In this document: positions 1 to 9,582 of the stretch, in pieces | How the letters are laid out: the number at the start of each line of letters is the position of its first letter | Position numbering within the stretch: position 1 is the stretch's first letter | Source of the DNA: an uncultured Bacteroides sp. | Lineage (GTDB): Bacteria; Bacteroidota; Bacteroidia; Bacteroidales; Bacteroidaceae | Length of the DNA stretch: 64,000 nucleotides | Direction of reading: 5' to 3' | NCBI RefSeq assembly: GCF_937912035.1 | Contig: NZ_CALDPF010000031.1 | Span: 434,001 to 498,000 of the forward strand | Made by a program: the position numbers and the translations under genes | Notes under the pieces: generated by a model | The model's database searches: none | The model's input: only the letters and a program-made list of their open reading frames with translations | Told to the model about the DNA's origin: nothing

Positions 1-70
1 CTGCTTTCTTCAGCCATTTTTCAATCAAACCACAGAGTATCATATTATCTTCAACTATCAGTATTTTCAT
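1..70 (-). CDS. Response regulator, N-terminal fragment (cut by window edge)
   Basis: The minus strand opens with an ATG at 68-70 and reads MKILIVEDN followed by a helix-like stretch. This is the usual start of a receiver (REC) domain: a hydrophobic beta strand followed by the acidic pair that helps bind Mg2+. Only about 23 residues lie in the window, so the output domain (LuxR, OmpR or sigma54 type) cannot be seen. The start codon lies inside the last 20 bases of the hybrid histidine kinase gene that ends at 51, so the two genes overlap and are almost certainly co-transcribed. The natural reading is that this is the final phospho-acceptor of a relay starting from that kinase. Confidence 0.8.
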   Translation of the reverse strand, partial: MKILIVEDNMILCGLIEKWLKKA

Positions 71-2447
71 ATTTTTTCAGTTCGTTTTCTGCTTCTTTAA
101 TTAATTTTCCAATCCATTCTATAATCTTAATGGCATGTTCACAAATAGTTTTATCACTACAGTTCGTATTATGTAACAATTCTAAAAAGTCACGTAACAG
201 ATATTCTTTTCCAAGAATATCCCATACAGGCATCATACGATGTAATGTTTTTCTCATAGATTCACGATCTAAAGTTTTTATAGCCAATTCTATTTCCTCA
301 AGATCTTTTCCTGAACCTTTTACAACAAGAGAAAGCATAGAACCATAATCATCCGTACTCTCTATAAGGCGAGAGAAATCAAAACTTTCTTTATCAGACT
401 GTTTGGTCTGTTGCATGACAGATGACAGAGAACCAAGCAATGTGCGGATATTAAAAGGCTTGTGAATATATCCAGAAAAGCCTTCTTTCTCGTAAATATC
501 AGTATTAGTATCATCACGAGCTGTCATTACAACCACAGGAACTGTCCTCGAATTACCAATGTCCGAATTACGAAGCAGTTTAAGTAAACCAAAACCATCT
601 ATAATAGGCATCTGTACATCTGTAAGTATTATATCATAATCAGAATGTCCGAGAGCTGTTACTACCTCCCTTACATTCATACAGGTTGTACAGGATATTC
701 CTCTACGGCCAAACATATCTTCAGTAATTTTAAGTAGTATCGGATCATCATCAACAACAAGTACTTTTTGCGGAAGAAGGATTAGCGGATTATTATCTGG
801 AATATCCTTTTCCATAATTTCCTCCGTTACTGGCATAGGGAACTGAAGTCTGAAAATAGTCCCCTTACCGAGTGTACTTTCAACATCAATGGTGCCACCC
901 AAGACATTGACAAGTCCCTTTGTAAGGTAAAGACCCAAACCGAAACCTTCAGAATTTATATTCTGAGCAGCACGTCCAAATGGAACAAATATTCTTTTCA
1001 GTGTCTCATTGTCCATACCTATACCTGTATCACAGATCTCAATATGTAGCTTTTCTTCATAATATTTTGTATAAAAACGGATAGAGCCGGACGGTGTAAA
1101 TTTTATTGCATTTGTCAACAAATTATCAAGAATTTGTTCAAGTTTATCTGCATCTCCTTTTACTGTCAATTTTGAATTTTCATGAAGTGCATAAAGAATA
1201 AGGGCCTTAACATTTGCCTTACGGGAAAACTCATCTGAAATCCTCTGCAAGAAATGATCAAGATGAAATGGAATGTCATTACGTAATTCACCAGCTTCAT
1301 TTATACGGTATGCATCCAATAGATTATTGACTAGATGCAGAATATGATGACATGAATGACGTATATCGTTTAAATATATCTCTCGCTTCTTCTTTTCTCT
1401 GGTCTCTGAAACCAAATCAGCACAATTATGAATGTTCCCAAGTGGGCCTCGTATATCATGAGAAACGGTCAGCATAATTTTTTTACGCATTTCAAGTAAA
1501 TCTTCATTCTCATGAATTACCTGTTTTAATCGAGATTTAATTTCCTCTTCTTTACGTATATCAGAAAAAAAAATAAAAAAAGAAACAATAAATAATGCTA
1601 TAATTAAAAACATTACTTTTACAAAAGAATTAAAATATTCCTGCTGCGCATTCGATATATTAGTTATACTTTTGTCAAATGTATCTTGTATCTGAATATC
1701 TAAAAAAGAAATAAAATCAGATAATTTATTATTCAATATCCTATTTTGCAATCTTATACTGTCAACATATATACCTACATTATAACCTGTTGTGTTACGA
1801 AAAGAAATCAAGTCCTCATTTAATTCCTTGAATTTATTAGTGTAATATGGTACTTGAACATTTTCTCTTTTACCAAATAAACCTGCCAAACCTTTTTTTT
1901 TACGCTGTACAGATTTTATTCGGACATATTTGTTCACATCAAGAGGAAAACTATTTATAAAAACGCTGTCTTTTTTCTTTTGTAATGCAATAGCTTTTTT
2001 TACGTTGTACAATTGGTATTCTTTGGATTCCAGTAGTAGACATAAAGAATCAATCTGATCAGGTCTTACAAAACTTTTAGGAACATACTTTGAAATATTT
2101 CTTAGCAAACTGTCTATTTTTGTACGTTTGACATGATACTTTTCCATGTCTATATCATTCCTTAAAATAATTGACTCACCATATGTTGCCAGTTTAGTAA
2201 TCTCCAAATGGGCTTCACCAATTAATTTTCGAGCAACATTTATATCAGAAATCATCGTTTCCAACTTATTTACTCGCAAACGTTCATGAATTATCAGAGA
2301 AAAAAAACATCCTATCAGTAGTATTTCAATAACATAAAATATAAGTATTTTACTTGGTAAAGATAACAAGTTTAAACTCCAATTATAATATATTCTTCTC
2401 ATATAAAAATTTAAATATCCTACGCATATTGTAGAAGACATCAACAT
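51..2447 (-). CDS. Membrane hybrid sensor histidine kinase (HisKA-HATPase-REC with Hpt-like tail)
   Basis: A 798-aa inner-membrane sensor. Two membrane segments (about residues 33-53 and 277-296) flank a roughly 220-residue, helix-rich periplasmic domain I do not recognise. The cytoplasmic part has a HisKA box with phospho-acceptor His330 (VSHDIRGPL), an HATPase domain with N box near Asn442, DTGIGM and GFGLGL motifs, and a receiver domain starting at KVLVVDDD with acceptor Asp610 and Lys663. The last 100 residues contain a helical segment with His736 (LHRMMPVWDILG) that resembles a degenerate Hpt domain, so a His-Asp-His-Asp relay to the overlapping response regulator is likely. Met16 is an alternative start giving a shorter leader before the first membrane helix. 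The ligand is unknown, and nothing ties this sensor to the neighbouring sugar locus. Confidence 0.9.
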   Translation of the reverse strand: MLMSSTICVGYLNFYMRRIYYNWSLNLLSLPSKILIFYVIEILLIGCFFSLIIHERLRVNKLETMISDINVARKLIGEAHLEITKLATYGESIILRNDIDMEKYHVKRTKIDSLLRNISKYVPKSFVRPDQIDSLCLLLESKEYQLYNVKKAIALQKKKDSVFINSFPLDVNKYVRIKSVQRKKKGLAGLFGKRENVQVPYYTNKFKELNEDLISFRNTTGYNVGIYVDSIRLQNRILNNKLSDFISFLDIQIQDTFDKSITNISNAQQEYFNSFVKVMFLIIALFIVSFFIFFSDIRKEEEIKSRLKQVIHENEDLLEMRKKIMLTVSHDIRGPLGNIHNCADLVSETREKKKREIYLNDIRHSCHHILHLVNNLLDAYRINEAGELRNDIPFHLDHFLQRISDEFSRKANVKALILYALHENSKLTVKGDADKLEQILDNLLTNAIKFTPSGSIRFYTKYYEEKLHIEICDTGIGMDNETLKRIFVPFGRAAQNINSEGFGLGLYLTKGLVNVLGGTIDVESTLGKGTIFRLQFPMPVTEEIMEKDIPDNNPLILLPQKVLVVDDDPILLKITEDMFGRRGISCTTCMNVREVVTALGHSDYDIILTDVQMPIIDGFGLLKLLRNSDIGNSRTVPVVVMTARDDTNTDIYEKEGFSGYIHKPFNIRTLLGSLSSVMQQTKQSDKESFDFSRLIESTDDYGSMLSLVVKGSGKDLEEIELAIKTLDRESMRKTLHRMMPVWDILGKEYLLRDFLELLHNTNCSDKTICEHAIKIIEWIGKLIKEAENELKKYENTDS

Positions 2448-2557
2448 AAATCAGGAATATTAAATACGCCATTTATAATACAGATACAAAGATTGAACAT
2501 TTCAGATATTTATTAATTACCTGATGAATAATTGTTACTTTCAAATTACAAAATATA

Positions 2558-2594
2558 CACTTCTGTTACACTAGGAAAAAGAGTAACAGAAGTG
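2558..2594 (-). terminator. Hairpin downstream of the large hydrolase operon
   Basis: A perfect 12-bp inverted repeat (2558-2569 and 2583-2594, CACTTCTGTTAC against its complement) with a 13-nt loop lies about 115 bases after the last gene of the minus-strand run. On the minus strand it is followed by TATATTTTG, only a modest T tract, so a terminator is likely but not certain. The rest of the 261-base gap (2448-2708) is AT-rich with no open gene. Confidence 0.6.
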
Positions 2595-2708
2595 CATCAA
2601 TTCATATTCTTATTAACGGAGCCGTTCGTTTAATACGTATATTGTATATATTTTACTTTCAGCTTTAATTATTTAAATAATAATCTAGAACAAATTGTAA
2701 ATTACATT

Positions 2709-3836
2709 TTATTCATGTATTAATAAAACATCAAGTTTTTTATATAGTTCTTCAGATTCACCTATGAATACTTCAACAATCTTTCCCTCTGGATTTATCA
2801 AAACTTTTGTAGGATAACCAGATATGGCATAATTTGTTGTAATTTCCTTATCGATTCCATTATACAGGTTGGTCCATGGCAAATCCAATTCCTTTACTCC
2901 GTTTCTCCATTTTTCTTCTGTATCACCACAGCATATACCAACTATTTCCATCCTGTTTTTATATTTGGCATAGTATTTCTTCATCTCAGGTATTCCTTTG
3001 ATACACCATCCGCACCATGTACCCCAAAAATCAAGCAAAGCATACTTGCCTCTGAATGAAGCTAATGTCACGTCTTCATTGTTCAGATTCTTTAATAGAA
3101 AATCAGGTGCATCCTTTCCTGGAACTATGTTTTCCTTTGCTTTTCTTTTGGCCATCTCTGTTTTATAAATGTCCTGAGTCTTATCTATCAGCTTACTCAA
3201 TGGTCCATTATTAACACTCTTATCAAGATATCTTGAAGCCTCATCTATATGCTCTATCATCAGGCTGGTGTATAAAAATCCGGAAGCTAATGATTTCGGA
3301 TTATTCTTAATATATTCTAGTTTTTTCAAACTAAGGTTCTTTGAGTTTTGTGCAAGTTCCTTTCTCAATGAATCAGCAACCTCTTTGTTATTATTTCTTA
3401 TAGACTTTTGGAAGTCTGTTACCAATAATATGTTTTTCTCTTTTATCTCATTTATACTCTCAATTTTTGCCAATTCATCATAAATCTCAGTACCATATGC
3501 TTTTAAGTTGTTTATGTCACCTTTAATTTTTAATTTCTCTCCAGGCAGCAAAGTAAAGAACTCATTAGCTGACATTCTCAAGGCCCCATTCCCATATGAC
3601 TTTTCATAAATTCCTATTGATAGAATTATGGAATCAGGAAGATTGGTTGAAAACTTGTTATCCTTAACTGGAATCGTATCAATACATACAGATTTGTTGA
3701 TTACTGGATCATTAGCAAAAATAATCAAGGTATCATTTTTAAGTCCTGAAATTTCTCCGGTAACATTACATGTATCCTGAATAGAACAGGAAGTGACTAT
3801 AAGCCCTAGAATTGATAATGTAATAATAAGTTTCAT
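2709..3836 (-). CDS. Thioredoxin-like lipoprotein (DUF4369 + AhpC/TSA type)
   Basis: A 375-aa secreted lipoprotein of the TlpA/ResA-like group common in Bacteroidetes. The frame is open for 33 codons further upstream, but the ATG at 3834-3836 gives a proper lipoprotein signal (MKLIITLSILGLIVTSC, lipid Cys17), so I use that start. Residues about 20-115 look like the DUF4369 beta domain. Residues about 240-375 form a thioredoxin fold with the redox pair Cys275 and Cys278 (WCGWC), and a cis-Pro region (SGYPTK) is visible. It is the last gene of the minus-strand hydrolase run, 76 bases after the GH95 gene. It probably acts as a periplasmic disulfide reductase or oxidase; its link to glycan use is unclear. 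Confidence 0.85.
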   Translation of the reverse strand: MKLIITLSILGLIVTSCSIQDTCNVTGEISGLKNDTLIIFANDPVINKSVCIDTIPVKDNKFSTNLPDSIILSIGIYEKSYGNGALRMSANEFFTLLPGEKLKIKGDINNLKAYGTEIYDELAKIESINEIKEKNILLVTDFQKSIRNNNKEVADSLRKELAQNSKNLSLKKLEYIKNNPKSLASGFLYTSLMIEHIDEASRYLDKSVNNGPLSKLIDKTQDIYKTEMAKRKAKENIVPGKDAPDFLLKNLNNEDVTLASFRGKYALLDFWGTWCGWCIKGIPEMKKYYAKYKNRMEIVGICCGDTEEKWRNGVKELDLPWTNLYNGIDKEITTNYAISGYPTKVLINPEGKIVEVFIGESEELYKKLDVLLIHE

Positions 3837-3912
3837 ATTTAGATGTAAATAAATTGTTATATAGTAAATAGTGAGATATAAATTCTCACATTTACAATAT
3901 ATAGAAATCAAA

Positions 3913-6330
3913 TTATAGTATTTTTCTTTTCTCACCGCCCTTAAGGGCTATTTTAGTTTTTTTACCATTGTACTTTAATACTGTTCTTGCATCAGTCCTT
4001 GCCTTAATATAAAGTGATGTGACTTTACCATCTTTCCATTCCATATCAATCACAAAACCTCCCCTGGCACATATTCCTTTCACATGTCCATTCTTCCACT
4101 CATCAGGTAAAGCCGGTAATAAATTAATTTCTTCCAAAGAAGACTGCATAATCATTTCAATTACTCCTGCACATCCCCCGAAGTTTCCGTCAATCTGAAA
4201 AGGTGAATGTGCATCAAGCAGATTAGGATAAGTTCCACCTCCCCTACGGGCATCATTGCCATTATATCCATCCGGACTTACATAGCGCAGCAGCCTCCTG
4301 TACATATTGTACGCTTTCTGAGCCTCATGCAGACGTGCATAAAGATTGATGCGCCATCCGGTACTCCAGCCTGTAGTCTCATCACCTTTAATCTCCAAAG
4401 TACGCCTGCATGCATCCATAAGTTCAGGAGTACCAACAGGCGATAAATGATGTCCTGGATAAAGACCAATCATATGCGACTGGTGACGATGTTTGGGATC
4501 CTCATCCTCCCAGTCATGATACCATTCCTGTAAATTCCCCTTTTTCCCCACTTGGTATGGTACAAGTCTTTCCAGAACCTCATTTATACGCTTAACTAAA
4601 ACATTATCTGTCCCCAATTCCTTTGCTGCCTTTCTGGTATCAATAAGACATTCCCTGATTATTGCCATATCAGATGTATTGCCATAAGAAGTAGCACCTA
4701 CATATCCGTCAGGTGTAACGTATTTATTCTCCGGCGATGTTCCTGGCGAAGTCATCAGAAAACCGTTCTTCTCTATTAGCCAGTTCATAGAGAATTCAGC
4801 AGCACCCTTTAATGCAGGATAATTCTCTTTCAGGAAATCCCTGTCTTTCGTAAACTGGTAATGCTCCCATATATGAGTCGAAAGCCATGCTCCTCCCATT
4901 GTCCAGCAAGCCCACGAAGGATCTCCTTTCTGCAAGCCTACAGGGCATGTCATGGCCCATATATCCGAGTTATGTCCAAGACACCACCCGTTATCAACAC
5001 CATAAAAATCTTTTGCAGTATTTTTACCGTTGACACTCAGGTTGGATATGAATTCCAACAGAGGCCTGTGCATCTCACTCAGATTGGCACTTTCTGCTGC
5101 CCAGTAGTTTTCTTCCAGATTAATGTTTGTAGTATAATTACAGCTCCACGGAGGAAGTATGCTTTCATTCCATAATCCCTGAAGATTGGCAGGAACTCCA
5201 GGGGTGCGTGAACATGATATCAGCAAATAACGGCCATACTGGAAATACAGTTCTTCCAGATCAGGATTATATTGTTTCTCATCAGAGTAAAGCAGAAGCT
5301 GCCTGTCTGTTGTCAATTCAGATATTCGTTTTTCCGTTGAACCAAGTTCCAGTTCAACCCTGTCAAAATAGTATCTATAGTCCGAGACATGCCTGTCTCT
5401 CAACTCGTCGAATGATTTTTCATATGCAGCATCAATTCTGCGCTGTGCCATATTACAATAGTCACGACCCTCGGTTACTGGATCCTTGTCGAATCCATTG
5501 AAGCTGGTAACATTCGTTATATATATTACCACCTCAGAACATTTATCAAGCTTCAGGCATCCTGAAGGGAAACTTTTCACATCTCCACCGTAATGCTTGA
5601 CCCTAATCTGTGTCCTGAAATGAATACCTCTGTCCGGATCGTATTTCATGCTCTTGTCCTCCCAGTAATTAGGGAATGAATGATATGCAGCATATCCATG
5701 TACCTTTATTTCATTATCAGAAGCCGAAGAAGAATGCGGCAACTGGGAATCGAATGAAATGATTGCGGATATTCCGGATTTACTGTCAGACTTCAGCCTT
5801 ACTATAATTACAGAATCAGGAGCAGAAGCAAAATATGTCTTCTCTATACGGTCTGTTTTATTGACATAAGACACACTCGCTATAGCCTCACTGATATCAA
5901 GTTGTCTGTAATAATCTGTTACCGAGCCACAATCACCTGAATAATCAATTTTCAAAGTTCCCAGCGGCTGGTAGTTCTGACTGTAATGCCCCTGAAGCTT
6001 ACGTTGTAACAGGTCTGCAGCCTGATAATCCCCTTTGTCAAGCAATGAACGTATCTCGGATAATGCTTCTCTGTCAACGTCTGCAGTGCCAGTATGTTCA
6101 GGCTCGCCTGTCCATAGTGTTATATCATTCAATGAAATACATTCCTTTTCTGTCTGACCATAAACTGTTGCTCCCAGATTTCCATTACCTATAACAAAGG
6201 CTTCTTCAAAATAGGTTGCAGGACGGTCATAATGCAGAGCCAGACTTCTATCATTACTCGAATAAGCGTTTTTTGGTGACATGAAAAGACATGCCGTCAA
6301 TGATATTATGGACAAAGCGTTAGCCTTCAT
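3913..6330 (-). CDS. GH95 alpha-L-fucosidase / alpha-L-galactosidase
   Basis: An 805-aa secreted enzyme covering the full GH95 length: N-terminal beta-sandwich, (alpha/alpha)6 barrel and C-terminal beta domain. GH95 enzymes invert and release terminal alpha-L-fucose (often alpha-1,2) or alpha-L-galactose. Active-site motifs are present: Asn402 and Asn404 in TTNIN, Glu534 in TSPENKY (acid candidate), and Asp714 in FQIDGNFGG. In the Bifidobacterium fucosidase AfcA the motif reads HTNIN; here the first position is Thr400. A Thr there has been linked to L-galactose rather than L-fucose preference, so the specificity is open. A signal peptide is seen at residues 1-24. It lies 15 bases after the preceding GH16 gene, inside the operon. 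Confidence 0.92.
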   Translation of the reverse strand: MKANALSIISLTACLFMSPKNAYSSNDRSLALHYDRPATYFEEAFVIGNGNLGATVYGQTEKECISLNDITLWTGEPEHTGTADVDREALSEIRSLLDKGDYQAADLLQRKLQGHYSQNYQPLGTLKIDYSGDCGSVTDYYRQLDISEAIASVSYVNKTDRIEKTYFASAPDSVIIVRLKSDSKSGISAIISFDSQLPHSSSASDNEIKVHGYAAYHSFPNYWEDKSMKYDPDRGIHFRTQIRVKHYGGDVKSFPSGCLKLDKCSEVVIYITNVTSFNGFDKDPVTEGRDYCNMAQRRIDAAYEKSFDELRDRHVSDYRYYFDRVELELGSTEKRISELTTDRQLLLYSDEKQYNPDLEELYFQYGRYLLISCSRTPGVPANLQGLWNESILPPWSCNYTTNINLEENYWAAESANLSEMHRPLLEFISNLSVNGKNTAKDFYGVDNGWCLGHNSDIWAMTCPVGLQKGDPSWACWTMGGAWLSTHIWEHYQFTKDRDFLKENYPALKGAAEFSMNWLIEKNGFLMTSPGTSPENKYVTPDGYVGATSYGNTSDMAIIRECLIDTRKAAKELGTDNVLVKRINEVLERLVPYQVGKKGNLQEWYHDWEDEDPKHRHQSHMIGLYPGHHLSPVGTPELMDACRRTLEIKGDETTGWSTGWRINLYARLHEAQKAYNMYRRLLRYVSPDGYNGNDARRGGGTYPNLLDAHSPFQIDGNFGGCAGVIEMIMQSSLEEINLLPALPDEWKNGHVKGICARGGFVIDMEWKDGKVTSLYIKARTDARTVLKYNGKKTKIALKGGEKRKIL

Positions 6331-6345
6331 ACTGTTTTAATTGAA

Positions 6346-7203
6346 TTATTTGTTTGTTATTTTCTGATAATACCTTACATAATCTATCTCCATACGGACC
6401 GGGAAAATAGTTTCATCTATTCCCCATATACCACCCCATCCTCCTCCTACTGCAATATTCAGTATCAGATAGAAAGGCTGGTCAAAGGGCCATTTCTCCG
6501 GTGATGCTCCTTCATCACGTCTATATGTAAAGACGACATTATTGTCAAACAGGATTTCCATATAATCTTCATCCCAGACAAGAGAATATAAATGAAACTC
6601 CGAATCCAAAGTCTCCGATGATGCCAGCCCTGAACTGATATAGTTCTTGTTTACATCAATATCAGTGGTGTGCACTGTAGAGAAAACCTGGTTATGAATA
6701 CTGTCTCCATATACATATTCCATAATATCAATTTCACCACTATGAGGCCAACCACCATACTTGTTATCCAATGGCATCATCCATATAGCTGGCCACACAC
6801 CTCTTCCTATAGGAATTCTGGCAGAAACATCAATCCTGCCGTATTTCATAGGGATGGTCTTAAGTGATTTTACCTCGGCTGAAGAATATTCAAACTTGTA
6901 TGGCTCACCAGTCCATTTATTCACACCCATGTGAGAATCTTTATGCGCCTCTATTACCAGCAGTCCGTTTTCAACTCTTGCATATTTGGAATCAGCCTTT
7001 TTATAATCCTGAAGTTCATTATTGCGGCAATACCCTTCATCATACCCCCAATAACGTTCATCCACTATTCCGTCCTTGTCGAACTCGTCAGACCAGACCA
7101 GTTCATATCCCTTATATTCTGTCACACTATTATCAGACTTCTTTTGAGAACATGCTGCAGCAACAAATGCCATCGAAAGGGCTAATACTACACTTTTCTT
7201 CAT
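6346..7203 (-). CDS. GH16 endo-beta-glycanase lipoprotein (copy 1)
   Basis: A lipoprotein of about 285 aa (lipid Cys after VAAA) with one GH16 domain. The catalytic strand reads GEIDIMEY, the ExDxxE beta-bulge form found in laminarinases, agarases, beta-1,3-galactanases and the gut O-glycan endo-galactosidases. Counting from the upstream TTG, the key residues are Glu159 (nucleophile), Asp161 and Glu164 (acid/base). I take the ATG at 7201-7203 as the start because the position two codons upstream is TTG. It is probably a surface endo-enzyme that makes oligosaccharides for SusC/SusD uptake. It is a close paralogue of the GH16 at 33607-34482, sharing WPHSGEIDIMEY and WPFDQPF. The backbone (beta-1,3-galactan, poly-LacNAc or beta-glucan) cannot be decided from the sequence. 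Confidence 0.92.
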   Translation of the reverse strand: MKKSVVLALSMAFVAAACSQKKSDNSVTEYKGYELVWSDEFDKDGIVDERYWGYDEGYCRNNELQDYKKADSKYARVENGLLVIEAHKDSHMGVNKWTGEPYKFEYSSAEVKSLKTIPMKYGRIDVSARIPIGRGVWPAIWMMPLDNKYGGWPHSGEIDIMEYVYGDSIHNQVFSTVHTTDIDVNKNYISSGLASSETLDSEFHLYSLVWDEDYMEILFDNNVVFTYRRDEGASPEKWPFDQPFYLILNIAVGGGWGGIWGIDETIFPVRMEIDYVRYYQKITNK

Positions 7204-7226
7204 AAACAATTTCTTTTAAGTATAAA

Positions 7227-9455
7227 TCAGTTATATGATATAATACATTTCTTAACATTATCAGAACTGTTACCTACCATGATTTCAAAATCTCCTGGCT
7301 CAACCACATATTTCAAATCCTTATTATAGAATCCCAGGTCTTCCTTTTCAAGGCTGAATCTTACTTCTTTCTGTTCACCCGGTTCGAGTGTTATCTGTTG
7401 GAAACCCCTAAGTTCTTTTACAGGTCTTGTTACAGAAGACACCAGATCACGTATATATAATTGTAAAGTTTCCTTACCTCTATATTTCCCGGTATTCTTT
7501 ACAACAACCTTACATGAAACAGATTCACCCATCTTATAAGTGTTTCTGTCAGTAACAGGTTCGGATATCTCAAACGAGGTATAACTGAGTCCGTATCCGA
7601 AAGGATAAGCCGGACGATAGTCCTGATCCAGATAACCGCACGTATAACTCATAAAGCCTGACTGGCTAGGGCGTCCTGTATTCTTGTAGTTATAATAGAT
7701 AGGCACCTGACCTATAGTAGCCGGGAATGTCATAGGCAATTTACCGGAAGGATTATAATCTCCGGCCAAGACATCTGCTATTGAATTACCGGCTTCCGTT
7801 CCAAGCCACCATGTCATAAGTATTGCATCGGCATAAGGTTCAAGTTCATTGAACACAAGCGGACGTCCTCCCATAACAAGAACAACAACTTTCTTACCCT
7901 TCTTCTTAAGATCCATTACAATCTTCTGATGCTCTTTTGGAACATCAATATGTGCCATAGAACGCGCCTCACCACTTTGATAGGCCCTTTCTCCAACTGC
8001 AACCACTACTACATCAGCATTGGCAGCTGCACGGTAAGCGTCATTAAGTTTCAGTTCATTTGTTTCAAGGTCATATCCTTCAGAATAAGTAACATTGCTG
8101 TTTTTGAACTTATTCTTTATACCTTCCACAACAGTAATTACCTCGTCCTTGACTCCTTCCATAGCCCAACTTCCCAACATATCAATCTTTGAGTCGGCCA
8201 GGGCTCCAATAACAGCAATATTTCGTGGTTTATCCAGAGGCAAAGCCTCTCCTTCATTTTTCAAGAGTACTATTGAAGATGCCCCGGCTTCTCGGGCCAC
8301 CTGTCTCAACTCATCAGAAAGGACTGTCCTTTTTTCCCTTTCTTCGCTACAGTACTTGAAAGGATCATCAAACAAGCCAAGTTCAAATTTCTTAAGCAAT
8401 ATTCTCCTGACTGCATCATCAATATACGATTCGTCTACAACACCTTCCTTAACCAACTCCTCAAGATGAGATGTATAGGCACGTGACTCCATATCCATAT
8501 CACATCCGGCAGTCACCCCATTATATGCAGCCCCTTTGAGGTCAGCTACAAAACCGTGATTGACCATCTCACCTACGGAATTCCAGTCTGACACTACAAA
8601 TCCATTAAAACTCCAATCTCCTTTAAGGATATCACGCAAAAGATATGTATTCCCTGTAGCGGGTATTCCATCCATTTCATTAAAAGCATTCATGAAAGTA
8701 GACACTCCGGCATCCACTGCAGCACGGAACGGAGGAAGATACACCTCATGCAGTGTAATCTTGGATATATCAACGGTATTGTAATCTCTTCCACCAATGC
8801 AGGCTCCATAAGCTGCAAAATGTTTGGCACAAGCAAGTATAGTGGTTGTATCTGCCAATGATTCTCCCTGGAAACCACGTACACGGGCTTCTGCTACACG
8901 ACAGCCATACCATGTGTCTTCTCCAGCACCTTCCATTACACGCCCCCAGCGTGCATCTCTACTCACATCAACCATAGGAGCAAACGTCCAATGTATGCCT
9001 TCGGAAGAAGCTTCTTTTGCAGCAGCTGCTGCTGTACGTTCCATGAGGTCAAGATTAAAACTCGCAGCTTCGGCCAACGGTATAGGGTAAATTGTACGCA
9101 TTCCATGGATAACATCCAAACCAAATAGTAACGGAATTCGCAGACGCGATTCCATTGCAGCCTCCTGAAAATGTCGTGTATTTGATGCACCTTTCACATT
9201 CAGCATCGAACCGACTCTTCCTCGTCTTATCTGATCAAGTTTAGTAGAATCTTTTCTACTTGGACCTGTGGCCTGCAAATCTGAAGTATATTGGTTCATC
9301 TGACCTATCTTCTCTTCCAGTGTCATAAGTTTCAACACAGAATCTACTTTTTCTGCATAAGGGCCTACTACTCTATAACTCACAACAGGAGGCTGATTGC
9401 AACTTCCTGCAATCAGCCCCATTAATAACATCGTAAAAATACTATTCTTATTCAT
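7227..9455 (-). CDS. GH3 beta-glycosidase (BglX-like) lipoprotein
   Basis: A 742-aa GH3 enzyme with a lipoprotein signal (lipid Cys19). It has the standard three parts: an (alpha/beta)8 barrel with FGLDVIHG and KHFAAYG motifs and catalytic nucleophile Asp290 (GFVVSDWN); an alpha/beta sandwich from about residue 380 to 590; and a C-terminal fibronectin-III-like domain from about 640. GH3 enzymes of this layout are exo-beta-glucosidases or beta-xylosidases and retain configuration. It sits directly upstream of the GH16 gene (18-base gap on the TTG-to-stop count) in the minus-strand operon. A TAGTTTTG promoter-like box lies just upstream of its start, so it may also be transcribed from an internal promoter. 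Confidence 0.93.
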   Translation of the reverse strand: MNKNSIFTMLLMGLIAGSCNQPPVVSYRVVGPYAEKVDSVLKLMTLEEKIGQMNQYTSDLQATGPSRKDSTKLDQIRRGRVGSMLNVKGASNTRHFQEAAMESRLRIPLLFGLDVIHGMRTIYPIPLAEAASFNLDLMERTAAAAAKEASSEGIHWTFAPMVDVSRDARWGRVMEGAGEDTWYGCRVAEARVRGFQGESLADTTTILACAKHFAAYGACIGGRDYNTVDISKITLHEVYLPPFRAAVDAGVSTFMNAFNEMDGIPATGNTYLLRDILKGDWSFNGFVVSDWNSVGEMVNHGFVADLKGAAYNGVTAGCDMDMESRAYTSHLEELVKEGVVDESYIDDAVRRILLKKFELGLFDDPFKYCSEEREKRTVLSDELRQVAREAGASSIVLLKNEGEALPLDKPRNIAVIGALADSKIDMLGSWAMEGVKDEVITVVEGIKNKFKNSNVTYSEGYDLETNELKLNDAYRAAANADVVVVAVGERAYQSGEARSMAHIDVPKEHQKIVMDLKKKGKKVVVLVMGGRPLVFNELEPYADAILMTWWLGTEAGNSIADVLAGDYNPSGKLPMTFPATIGQVPIYYNYKNTGRPSQSGFMSYTCGYLDQDYRPAYPFGYGLSYTSFEISEPVTDRNTYKMGESVSCKVVVKNTGKYRGKETLQLYIRDLVSSVTRPVKELRGFQQITLEPGEQKEVRFSLEKEDLGFYNKDLKYVVEPGDFEIMVGNSSDNVKKCIISYN

Positions 9456-9472
9456 GGTCGTTATTTTTTTTG

Positions 9473-9480
9473 CAAAACTA
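9473..9480 (-). promoter_or_regulatory. Possible internal promoter -7 box before the GH3 gene
   Basis: The minus strand reads TAGTTTTG, an exact match to the Bacteroidetes -7 form TAnnTTTG, 18 bases upstream of the GH3 start codon. It lies in the only gap over 100 bases (9456-9582) inside the nine-gene run. No TTTG -33 element is present at 19-21 bases spacing, so this is a weak call. The same gap holds a small inverted repeat around TTAGCATTGTTTGCTA. Confidence 0.35.
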
Positions 9481-9582
9481 AAATTTCATCTATAAAGACC
9501 ATCTGTATATTATAGCAAACAATGCTAATATTCTTCCAAACTTAATTTTAAGAGCATTTTCACATTCAAAGAGAGAATTTTA

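Noticed and set aside
3837..3935. N-terminal extension of the thioredoxin-like gene
   Set aside because: The extra 33 residues precede a proper lipoprotein signal peptide and run into the gap after the GH95 stop; the ATG at 3834-3836 is far more likely.
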